Assembly: GCA_017617615.1 (NCBI GenBank)
Contig: JAFZVV010000007.1
Coordinates: 167,098 to 231,097, forward strand
Source of the DNA: Prevotella sp.
Lineage (GTDB): Bacteria; Bacteroidota; Bacteroidia; Bacteroidales; Bacteroidaceae
DNA length: 64,000 nt
Reading direction: 5' to 3'
Shown: positions 57,068-64,000 of the stretch, in pieces
Position numbering within the stretch: the stretch's first letter is position 1
How the letters are laid out: every line of letters starts with the position of its first letter
Translations under genes and position numbers: made by a program
Notes under the pieces: generated by a model
The model's input: only the letters and a program-made list of their open reading frames with translations
Databases searched by the model: none
Told to the model about the DNA's origin: nothing

Positions 57068-57631
57068 ATGAAGGACAAGAAATGGGAAATCCTGAAGTCT
57101 GAATACCTCTTTCAGCGCCCGTGGCTGACGGCCCGTCGCGACCATGTCCGTTTTCCCGACGGGCGTGAGAACCCTGAATACTACGTGCTCGAATACCCCG
57201 ACTGGGTAAACGTGATTGCCATTACCCAAGACGGGCAGTTCATCCTGGAACGCCAGTATCGCCATGCGTTGGGCAGGACGAGTTTCGAACTGCCCTGTGG
57301 GGTGATGGAGAAGGGTGAGCAACCCCTGGATGCCATCAAGCGGGAACTCCTGGAGGAAACGGGCTATGGCGGTGGCCAATGGCAACACCTGATGGACCTC
57401 TCTGCCAACTCAAGCACCATGAACAACCTGACGCACTGCTTTCTAGCCACGGGTGTAGAGAAAATCACCGAACCCCATCTCGACCCGACGGAAGACCTTG
57501 AGGTGCACCTGCTTTCCCGTGAAAGCGTATGGGAATTGCTGAAGACCAACCAGTTCGTCCAGTCGCTGATGGTTGCCCCGCTCTGGATGTATTTTTCCGA
57601 AGAGAAACGAATGGGTTGTCAGGAAATATGA
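57068..57631 (+). CDS. NUDIX hydrolase
   Basis: A 187-residue pyrophosphohydrolase with a complete Nudix box, GVMEKGEQ (positions ~77-84) continuing into RELLEETGYGG, matching G-x5-E-x7-R-E-U-x-E-E-x-G-U. The preceding beta-strand FILERQYRHALG resembles ADP-ribose pyrophosphatases, so ADP-ribose or a nucleotide sugar is a likely substrate. The next gene's start overlaps its stop (ATGA). Confidence 0.9.
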   Translation: MKDKKWEILKSEYLFQRPWLTARRDHVRFPDGRENPEYYVLEYPDWVNVIAITQDGQFILERQYRHALGRTSFELPCGVMEKGEQPLDAIKRELLEETGYGGGQWQHLMDLSANSSTMNNLTHCFLATGVEKITEPHLDPTEDLEVHLLSRESVWELLKTNQFVQSLMVAPLWMYFSEEKRMGCQEI

Positions 57632-58143
57632 ACAGGACTATCAGACAAGCCATCCCTGCCGACACCGACGGCATCATGAGTGTCATGGCGGCTGCCAGGC
57701 AGACGATGCGTGCCTCGGGGAATCCCCATCAGTGGACCGATGGCTATCCCTCTGAGATAGTCATCGCCTCTGACATGGAAAAAAGAGGAGGTTTCGTCAT
57801 GGTGGAAAAGGAAAAGGTAGTGGCATACTTCGCATTCCTGCCATCACCAGAGCCTACCTACAAGAAGATATACGGAGGCCGTTGGCTCGACGACAGCCTG
57901 TCGTATCATGTCATCCACCGCATCGCCAGTTACCCTGACGTGCACCACGTGTTCAGCGACATCATGGAATATGTCTTCTCCCTGTCCGACAACATCCGCA
58001 TCGACACCCACCGCGACAACCACATCATGCAGCACAACATTACGAAGCACGGCTTCACCTACTGCGGCATCATCCACCTCGCGTCGGGAGACGAGCGGCT
58101 GGCTTATCAGAAAATCAGACCACATAGCAATAACAGAATATGA
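57628..58143 (+). CDS. GNAT-family N-acetyltransferase
   Basis: A 171-residue protein from the start at 57628, which has AGGAAAT just upstream and the ATGA overlap with the NUDIX gene. It begins with IRQAIPADTDGIMSVMAAAR, the usual first strand and helix of GNAT enzymes; GFTYCGIIHL near the end is the usual beta-strand after the acetyl-CoA helix. The R/Q-x-x-G-x-G/A loop is not obvious, so its substrate and full activity are uncertain. A close Gly-Asn region (RIDTHRDNHIMQHNITKHGF) is preserved. Confidence 0.8.
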   Translation: MNRTIRQAIPADTDGIMSVMAAARQTMRASGNPHQWTDGYPSEIVIASDMEKRGGFVMVEKEKVVAYFAFLPSPEPTYKKIYGGRWLDDSLSYHVIHRIASYPDVHHVFSDIMEYVFSLSDNIRIDTHRDNHIMQHNITKHGFTYCGIIHLASGDERLAYQKIRPHSNNRI

Positions 58144-58661
58144 AAGAAATCAACTACAAGGACATGAAGTTCAACCCATTCAACCTCATCGGAGGTGAAT
58201 GGATGCTGGTTACCGCCGGCAACGCACAGATGTGTAACACCATGACAGCCTCTTGGGGACACCTGGGATGCCTTTGGGGACATAACGACCCTACAGCCGT
58301 CATCTACCTGCGGCCGTCACGGTATACGAAGCGGTTTGTCGACCAAGAAGGATACTTTACCCTCTGCGTAATGGACAAGTCGTTCAAGAAACAGATGGCC
58401 TATCTTGGAAGCGTGTCGGGACGTGACGAGGACAAGATATCCAAGGCAGGCCTCACCCCTGTCCATGCCGACAACTGCGTATATTTCGAAGAGGCCAAGT
58501 TGGTGTTGGTCTGCAAGAAACTATACCAGTCGGAACTTCAGGAGAGCGGTTTCCTCTTTCAAGACACGATCGACGTGAATTATCCCCAACGCGACTTCCA
58601 TACGATGTATGTGGGTAAAATAGAGCGGGTATTGGTCAGGGATGACGAATACTTGAAATAG
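58140..58661 (+). CDS. Flavin reductase-like protein
   Basis: A 173-residue FMN-binding split-barrel protein (flavin_reduct domain). The first strand carries MLVTAGNAQMCNTMTASWG, where TMTASWG is the FMN phosphate-binding loop. VIYLRPSRYTKRFVDQEGYF is the next conserved segment. Such proteins reduce FMN or bind it as a prosthetic group. It overlaps the acetyltransferase by 4 bp and is the third gene of a tightly packed unit. Confidence 0.88.
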   Translation: MKEINYKDMKFNPFNLIGGEWMLVTAGNAQMCNTMTASWGHLGCLWGHNDPTAVIYLRPSRYTKRFVDQEGYFTLCVMDKSFKKQMAYLGSVSGRDEDKISKAGLTPVHADNCVYFEEAKLVLVCKKLYQSELQESGFLFQDTIDVNYPQRDFHTMYVGKIERVLVRDDEYLK

Positions 58662-58686
58662 AAAAGAATCCATCAAACGTTGTATC

Positions 58687-59757
58687 ATGAAGAAAGCGCT
58701 GAAAATCCTTTTATGGACGTGTCTGGGACTGCTTGTCGTCATGGGCATTTTTATTTGGGTGAATTTCGGTTCACTTGTCAAGGGAGCGATGTCTGTCAAG
58801 AAGTTGGATGAGGGATTGTATTACATGGAGTATGAGGGAGACGACGGTTTCGCCGAACTGATGGAAAAAGGCGGCGGACGAAATGCCGAAGAACTACAAG
58901 AATATTTGCTCAACTTCCTGACGAAAGGCTACTACAATCCGCCTGCGCCGAATGCCGTGGCAACCAGGCCCGGCTGTTCTGCCTTTACTGTCCGCACACC
59001 GGAAAAAGGGATTTTGATGGGTCGCAATTTCGATTATCCATCGGGCACCGGCATGATTATGCATACCCTGCCCACAAACGGCTACGAATCCATCACGACT
59101 TTCAACGTGGAGTTTTATGGCTTCGGTGACGGATGGCTGCCGGAAGGCTTTGCCAATCAGTATATGTCGCTTGCAGGTCTTTTCTTTGCCCTTGACGGCA
59201 TCAACGAAAAAGGCTTTGCCATCGCCGACCTGATGGCAGGCGACGAAGTGGAGACGCATCAGAATACCGGGAAACCGTCGTTGACCACCTCGGCAGCCAT
59301 CAGCTATCTGCTGAAGAATGCTGCTACCGTGGACGAGGCCCTGCAACTGCTCCGTGGCATTGACATGCATTCCGACATCGGCTCCGCACACCATTATGCC
59401 ATGGCTGATGCTTCCGGCAAAAGCGTCGTCGTGGAATATGTCGACAACCAGATGGTGGTCGTTGAATCCCCCGCTGTTGCCAACCATTATCTCTGCGATG
59501 CGAAGCAGAACGTAGGGTTAGTGGAAGGCGACCACCGTTACGAACAACTCTGCCAGCGGTATGAAGAGAGCGATGGTGTCATGGACTTGCAACACTTGAA
59601 GCAAGCCATCTTCTCGGTGTCGCAACCAGAGAAGCCAGACTTTTTGGGCACCGCCTGGACCATGGTGATGGACCTTACCTCACCTTCTGTCACCTATTAC
59701 TCACGCCGCCATTTCGACAAGCCCTTTCATTTTGAACTGAAACGAAGCCACCGATAG
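58687..59757 (+). CDS. Membrane-anchored Ntn hydrolase (choloylglycine hydrolase family)
   Basis: A 356-residue protein with an N-terminal membrane helix (ILLWTCLGLLVVMGIFIW). The Ntn-hydrolase core starts at Cys97 in RPGCSAFTVRT, followed by LMGRNFDYPSGTG, the segment with the conserved Arg and Asp of penicillin acylase/bile salt hydrolase-type enzymes. HHYAMADASGKSVVVEYVD is typical too. Cys97 would become the N-terminal nucleophile after cleavage, which releases the anchor. It hydrolyses linear amides; bile salts are one option but a lipid amide or penicillin-like substrate is equally possible. It lies 25 bp after the flavin gene. Confidence 0.82.
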   Translation: MKKALKILLWTCLGLLVVMGIFIWVNFGSLVKGAMSVKKLDEGLYYMEYEGDDGFAELMEKGGGRNAEELQEYLLNFLTKGYYNPPAPNAVATRPGCSAFTVRTPEKGILMGRNFDYPSGTGMIMHTLPTNGYESITTFNVEFYGFGDGWLPEGFANQYMSLAGLFFALDGINEKGFAIADLMAGDEVETHQNTGKPSLTTSAAISYLLKNAATVDEALQLLRGIDMHSDIGSAHHYAMADASGKSVVVEYVDNQMVVVESPAVANHYLCDAKQNVGLVEGDHRYEQLCQRYEESDGVMDLQHLKQAIFSVSQPEKPDFLGTAWTMVMDLTSPSVTYYSRRHFDKPFHFELKRSHR

Positions 59758-59793
59758 GAAGTAGCAACTTCGTTGGGGAAGCCAGCCGATATA

Positions 59794-61146
59794 CTAATCG
59801 TCGAATTTTGCGTTAAAGACCTTGACAATAGGATTTGCAAGCGTGAAGGGTTTCCAGCATGCTTTTCCAGGGTTGTTTGGATTGCCGTATTTCGCAAAGT
59901 TCGTCCAACAGTCCATCACCTCATCCGCAAGGACATAGTCGGCTGGCATCATGGGACGCCAACTGCGGTCCAAGGTGTGGAACATATACCAAAGTTCTGC
60001 CGAATGGAAAGCACCGTCGTGGGTGCCAGGCAATTTACGTGCGAAAAGATACTGGTAGGCTGGACGGTGGTCGAGAGAGTCGCGCAGGAAACAGAATTCA
60101 TCAATCTGCGTTCCCATCGGACGGATGTCGTCGAGCGTGCAGCCTATCATATACGATGCATCGGCAAGGTGTTGGTTTCTTGCGGCGTCATCAAACGACT
60201 CTGTCAGCAGGATGCCGTCGATATGGGGCCGGAAAAGTCCCATGCCTTCTTCCTTGAATATCCTCAGCAATTCCTCGGCGGGTACTGCACGCATTTCTTT
60301 CAGCGTATGGTATCCGAATTTGTCCATGAACTCCTTCCCCGTTGCCTCTGCCTTTTTCTGGTCGGTATCGGAACCTGTGGTTGTGCTGACCCCTCCCCCA
60401 CTCTGTATGACCGCGTTTCTGACCATTCCCTTGGACAACGGTGAAGCGACCAGATTCTTGATGCTGGCAGCCCCCGCGCTTTGGCCAAGGACAGTGATAT
60501 TGTCGGGGGCGCCACCAAACGCCGCGATATTGTCGTGCACCCATCTCAATGCAGCCACCTGGTCGTAGGTTCCATAATTGCCCGACGTGCCGTCGGAAAC
60601 CTCTGCCGACAACGCCGGATGGGCCAAGAAACCGAAGATGCCGAGGCGGTAGTTGATGGTGACAAGGATTACTCCCCGTTTTGCCCATGCATCACCATCC
60701 ATGGTGATTTCATGCCCATAGCCGTTGAAATAGGCACCGCCATGTACCCAGAATGCTACCGGCAAGCTGTTTTCCGGGTGACCGACGGCTTTCGCCGGTG
60801 TCCAGATGTTCAGATAGAGACAATCCTCGCTCTGCACCGTCTGTTCTTTCCAATAAAACTCGTCGCCATAGAAAGTGCCCACAGCATTTCCCGGTTGCCA
60901 ACATATATTGCTGAAGGTGTCGGCCTTCCTGATGCCTTTCCATTTCACGACGGGCTGCGGTCGTTTCCACCGGAGGTCGCCCACTGGTGGCGCTGCGTAG
61001 GGAATGCCCCGGAATACGGTTATATCACTCGACGCGGATGACACACCTTGCACAAGCCCTCCCTCTACGCGAACAACGGGAGTCTGCCCCCAGGTGAACA
61101 CCGAGAGCATAACGGTAGCTAATAATGTCAGTTGTTTCCTTATCAT
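59794..61146 (-). CDS. Type-B carboxylesterase, exported
   Basis: A 450-residue alpha/beta hydrolase from the start at 61146, which gives a signal peptide (MIRKQLTLLATVMLSVFTWG); an in-frame ATG at 61242 is too far upstream. Motifs: FRGIPYAAPPVG, VAFWVHGGAYFNGYG (oxyanion), the nucleophile Ser in VLGQSAGAAS near 190, and the catalytic His in GAFHSAEL near 385. It is shorter than typical members (500-550). Natural substrate unknown. It converges with the Ntn hydrolase (36-bp gap). A -7 TATATTTG is at 61205-61198. Confidence 0.88.
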   Translation of the reverse strand: MIRKQLTLLATVMLSVFTWGQTPVVRVEGGLVQGVSSASSDITVFRGIPYAAPPVGDLRWKRPQPVVKWKGIRKADTFSNICWQPGNAVGTFYGDEFYWKEQTVQSEDCLYLNIWTPAKAVGHPENSLPVAFWVHGGAYFNGYGHEITMDGDAWAKRGVILVTINYRLGIFGFLAHPALSAEVSDGTSGNYGTYDQVAALRWVHDNIAAFGGAPDNITVLGQSAGAASIKNLVASPLSKGMVRNAVIQSGGGVSTTTGSDTDQKKAEATGKEFMDKFGYHTLKEMRAVPAEELLRIFKEEGMGLFRPHIDGILLTESFDDAARNQHLADASYMIGCTLDDIRPMGTQIDEFCFLRDSLDHRPAYQYLFARKLPGTHDGAFHSAELWYMFHTLDRSWRPMMPADYVLADEVMDCWTNFAKYGNPNNPGKACWKPFTLANPIVKVFNAKFDD

Positions 61147-61296
61147 TTTTTCCTTGAATTTGTTAACTATTTGGTCTTTTATAAGTCGTTCTGGATGCAA
61201 ATATAACACTATTTCTTCAAAAAGCCACCTCAAAGCAATCAATAATACACAAGCGTATTTCCATGAAAGACAAAAATGGAGGGTCAGAGACTAATG

Positions 61297-61315
61297 TTTG
61301 CAACTGAGTTGCAAA
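61297..61315. promoter_or_regulatory. Perfect palindrome, putative operator
   Basis: TTTGCAACTGAGTTGCAAA: 8-bp arms around TGA. It lies directly upstream of a -7 element TACCTTTG at 61326-61333 and overlaps the -33 region of the methyltransferase promoter, the usual place for a repressor. The TTGCAA half sites resemble those of metal-responsive Fur-family regulators, but I cannot assign one. Confidence 0.6.
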
Positions 61316-61435
61316 GAAAAAGCCCTACCTTTGCGCCCGAAAACCACGATGAAGCGAGTGAATAGCCCGATTACACCCAAACAATCCCGGGCATGAGCAG
61401 ATTCGCATGATGTCTTTACAAATAAAAAAAGAAGA

Positions 61436-62119
61436 ATGAAATCAGACAAGATCAAGCGTTCATACAAGTTCAGCAAGAATTTCTACGACGATGCCATCAC
61501 GCAGGGTAAGTGGTGGAGCCGAGTGTATTTCAAGTTGCTATGGGGAGGTGTCGATGACAACGAGATAGCCCAGAGGGTTCTGGGGTGGATTCCTGACGAT
61601 TTCACGGGCAAGTTGCTCGACGTGCCTGTGGGAACAGCCGTCTTCACGACGGAGAAATACCAACGGATGACCCATGCCGACATCACCTGCCTGGACTACA
61701 GTCGGGACATGTTGGAGCGTGCAGAGAGCAGGTTTCACGAAGCAGGCATCCCCCAAATCATGACGATGCAGGGCGATGTCGGTGCGCTGCCTTTCGAGGA
61801 TGAGACGTTTGATGTCGTGCTGTGCATGAATGGTCTTCATGTGTTTCCCGACAAGGAGAAGGCGTACGCCGAAATTCAGCGCGCACTGAAACCTGGAGGC
61901 GAACTATTGGCCTGCTTCTATATCGCTGGTGAGCAGAAGGTGGCCGACTGGCTTGCGAAGACCGTGATGACCCGCATGGGGTGGTTCACTCCCCCTTTCG
62001 ACACTGCTGCGGACGTAAGAAAACGCCTGGAGTCCCATTACGACATCCTCGAATTCCATGTGAAGGGAGCGATGCTTTATTTCAGGGCCAGAAAAAAAGA
62101 TGCGGTTTTCGGCAAATGA
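61436..62119 (+). CDS. Class I SAM-dependent methyltransferase
   Basis: A 227-residue enzyme. Motif I is LLDVPVGTAVFT near residue 60, the acidic post-I segment is ITCLDYSRDMLERA, motif II/III covers GDVGALPFEDETFDVVLC and NGLHVF, and post-III is LKPGGELLACFY. The N-terminus resembles UbiE-like small-molecule methyltransferases. The substrate is unknown. The palindrome in its promoter suggests regulation by a metal or redox signal. Confidence 0.85.
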   Translation: MKSDKIKRSYKFSKNFYDDAITQGKWWSRVYFKLLWGGVDDNEIAQRVLGWIPDDFTGKLLDVPVGTAVFTTEKYQRMTHADITCLDYSRDMLERAESRFHEAGIPQIMTMQGDVGALPFEDETFDVVLCMNGLHVFPDKEKAYAEIQRALKPGGELLACFYIAGEQKVADWLAKTVMTRMGWFTPPFDTAADVRKRLESHYDILEFHVKGAMLYFRARKKDAVFGK

Positions 62120-62143
62120 ACATTCATTCCAAGCTTCGCCCGA

Positions 62144-62668
62144 TTAAGGTGTGAGTTGGGTTTCGTAAATCGTCCTGCCGCGGTATATCCGGTAGTCCAC
62201 ATCTGTCAGTGTCAACATAAATGAGGGAGGTGTTATCGAACTGATTTCCTCTTTGATTTCCGACAGACTGGCATCTGATGAATTCACCCTGCCCAGAGTG
62301 ACATGCAGTTTGAAGTCGGAACTGATTACACAACCGGCAGTTTGCATGTCGGCACGGATGGATTCGATCAAGGCGAGGAGATGGGTCGGGACATGGCTCG
62401 TCATCAGACAGATGACATATCCCCCTTACTTTCTGGTGAAGGCATCCAGGAGGTCAAGAGAGACCGTAGGTGCCTGGGCTGTGGACAGATGTTTCTCTAA
62501 CAAAGGACGCATATCGATACCCTTCGGCTTATTGTTGATGAACACCATCGTGATATGGTAAAAGCCTTTCTGCCATCTGACAGGAATGGCGGCAAAACGC
62601 CTCCTCAGCGCCTCAAGACAAAGGTCATCATATTTGATGGGAACCTGTATTTCCAAATAACTCTGCAT
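62144..62668 (-). pseudogene. 2H phosphoesterase / 2'-5' RNA ligase-like, interrupted by an in-frame stop
   Basis: Two halves in the same frame. 62668-62429 encodes the N-half with the first HxT motif (FYHITMVFIN); 62404-62144 encodes the C-half with the second (KLHVTLGRV). A TAA at 62428-62426 separates them, and sequence continues in frame on both sides. The joined product would be about 174 residues, right for the LigT-like family, which acts on 2',3'-cyclic phosphates. It is either a pseudogene by nonsense mutation or a sequencing error, as only one base change would restore it. Confidence 0.78.
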
Positions 62669-62855
62669 ATTACTTTTTTAAAAAAGGAAAGGAAGTTGGC
62701 GCGGCCATCCTTCATGGGCCTACAAAGATGGGGATTTTTTACGAAAAACGGATTGTTTTTGAGATATTTCTCTCGTTCGTACCACAAATTATGGAAAAAC
62801 CTTTGCATATATGCCACCGATTTTGTTTATTTGTAAGTTGAATCTATCACACATT

Positions 62856-64000
62856 ATGAAAAGAACAATCATCATGCTTATGATGGCAGCATGGAGCATG
62901 TGCCCAATGCTATATGCCGAGCCAGTAGACTATGTCTCGACACTTGTGGGAACACTGTCAAAACATTCTCTATCCACAGGCAATACCTATCCTGCCATTG
63001 CCTTGCCATGGGGTATGAATTTCTGGACACCACAGACAGGCAAGATGGGCGATGGGTGGCAATATGTATATACGCACGACAAGATACGTGGACTGAAACA
63101 GACACACCAGCCTTCACCATGGATCAATGACTACGGACAGTTTGCTATCATGCCGACCACACGCACCGTCTTCCAAGAAGATGAAAGGGCTTCATGGTTC
63201 TCACACAAGGCAGAGGAAGCCACACCATATTATTACAAGGTCTATCTCGCCGACTGGGACGTCACGGCGGAAATCACGCCCACGGAAAGGGCTGCCATCA
63301 TCAGGCTAACCTTTCCCCAAACCTCGGAAGCACGTGTCGTCATCGATGCCTTTGACGGGGGTTCACACGTGGCCATTGATGCAAGAGGACGCCGCGTGAC
63401 AGGCTTTACCACCAAGAATTCAGGTGGCGTTCCCGAAGGCTTCAAGAACTACTTTGTTGTAGATTGTTCGCACCCCATCACTTTCGAAGCGTGCTATTCT
63501 GATGCCGACGGATTGGTGGAAGACAAGACAGAGGCATCCGGTCGACACACCGGTGCTGTCGTGGGTTTTCCATCCATGAAACGGGGAGAGCAAGTGATTC
63601 TGAGGGTTGCATCATCATTCATCAGTCAGGAGCAGGCCATACGCAACCTCCAGGAACTTGGCCATCGTTCTTTTGATGAAGTCAAGGCTGACGGACGCCA
63701 ACGGTGGAACGAGGTACTGGGACGTGTGGAGGTGGAAGATGATAACATCGACCATTTGCGGACCTTCTACTCCTGCCTCTACCGTTGCGTGCTCTTTCCA
63801 AGGATGTTCTACGAATGGGATGCCAAGGGGCAACCCATTCACTACAGTCCTCATAACGGCGAGGTTTGTCAGGGGTATTATTTCACTGACACTGGCTTCT
63901 GGGACACTTTCCGCTCCCTCTTCCCGCTGCTCAACTTGCTTTATCCTGAGATGAACGTGAAGATGCAGGAGGGATTGGTGAACTGCTACAAGGAAAGCGG
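62856..64000 (+). CDS. GH92 alpha-mannosidase, N-terminal part (runs off window end)
   Basis: Open from ATG at 62856 to the window end (about 381 codons). A signal peptide (MKRTIIMLMMAAWSMCPMLY, cleaved after AEP-like region) is followed by the GH92 N-domain: DYVSTLVGT, GNTYPAIALPWGMNFWTPQT, GDGWQYVY, IRGLKQTHQPSPWINDYGQF and, near the end, GQPIHYSPHNGEVCQGYYFTDTGFWDTFRSLFP in parts (CQGYYFTDTGFWDTFR), which is the start of the catalytic domain. GH92 enzymes are exo-acting, calcium-dependent alpha-mannosidases that trim host or yeast N-glycans. The rest, including the catalytic Glu, is outside. Confidence 0.92.
   Translation, partial: MKRTIIMLMMAAWSMCPMLYAEPVDYVSTLVGTLSKHSLSTGNTYPAIALPWGMNFWTPQTGKMGDGWQYVYTHDKIRGLKQTHQPSPWINDYGQFAIMPTTRTVFQEDERASWFSHKAEEATPYYYKVYLADWDVTAEITPTERAAIIRLTFPQTSEARVVIDAFDGGSHVAIDARGRRVTGFTTKNSGGVPEGFKNYFVVDCSHPITFEACYSDADGLVEDKTEASGRHTGAVVGFPSMKRGEQVILRVASSFISQEQAIRNLQELGHRSFDEVKADGRQRWNEVLGRVEVEDDNIDHLRTFYSCLYRCVLFPRMFYEWDAKGQPIHYSPHNGEVCQGYYFTDTGFWDTFRSLFPLLNLLYPEMNVKMQEGLVNCYKES

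Overview
The window looks like a chromosomal segment of a Bacteroidales bacterium, most likely Prevotella or a close relative. The evidence is Bacteroidetes-type promoters (TTTG, about 19-20 bp, TAnnTTTG) before several genes, a class III glutamine synthetase (glnN), LL-diaminopimelate aminotransferase (dapL), a B12-dependent ribonucleotide reductase (nrdJ), and many secreted proteins ending in a Prevotella-style C-terminal tail. Gene density is high. I see no rRNA, tRNA, phage, insertion sequence or CRISPR array.

Layout. 1-984: the start of a secreted protein leaving the window, a GxxExxY nuclease-like gene, and a 54-bp tandem repeat array. 984-6216: a minus-strand cluster of secreted proteins with dockerin repeats, one cohesin-like domain and a tiny 59-residue protein; this is the best candidate for an undescribed system. 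6398-13352: kdsB, then a glutamine synthetase homologue with sbcD and sbcC. 13580-16941: a lipoprotein and an intracellular GH94 disaccharide phosphorylase, closed by a strong terminator. 16980-20098: a TPP riboswitch controlling a thiamine TonB receptor and PnuT. 20249-28273: a candidate small RNA, repeats, dnaA, then nrdJ-folB-amidase-MCE protein on the minus strand. 28775-35951: a lipoprotein, a patatin-like lipase, then a dipeptidase, a sugar transporter and a DUF5107/TPR protein.

36315-56900 is a nitrogen-assimilation island. Five glutamine amidotransferases (asparagine synthetase, carbamoyl-phosphate synthetase, a PurF homologue, CTP synthetase, glutamate synthase) lie together with an ammonium channel, GltD, DapF, DapL and GlnN. 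amtB and gltB diverge from a shared promoter region. The carbamoyl-phosphate synthetase is odd: CarA is fused to only the first half of CarB, its sequence resembles the animal CPS1/CAD type, and it stops at the edge of a dispersed repeat.

57068-64000: an overlapping NUDIX-GNAT-flavoprotein set, an Ntn hydrolase, a type-B carboxylesterase, a methyltransferase behind a palindromic operator-like site, a 2H phosphoesterase gene with an in-frame stop, and the first third or so of a GH92 mannosidase that runs off the end.

At least four copies of a roughly 100-bp hairpin-rich repeat (20.5, 36.2, 38.1 and 44.7 kb) all sit in the same polarity just after the 3' end of a transcription unit. An 11-bp tandem repeat occurs at two separate loci.
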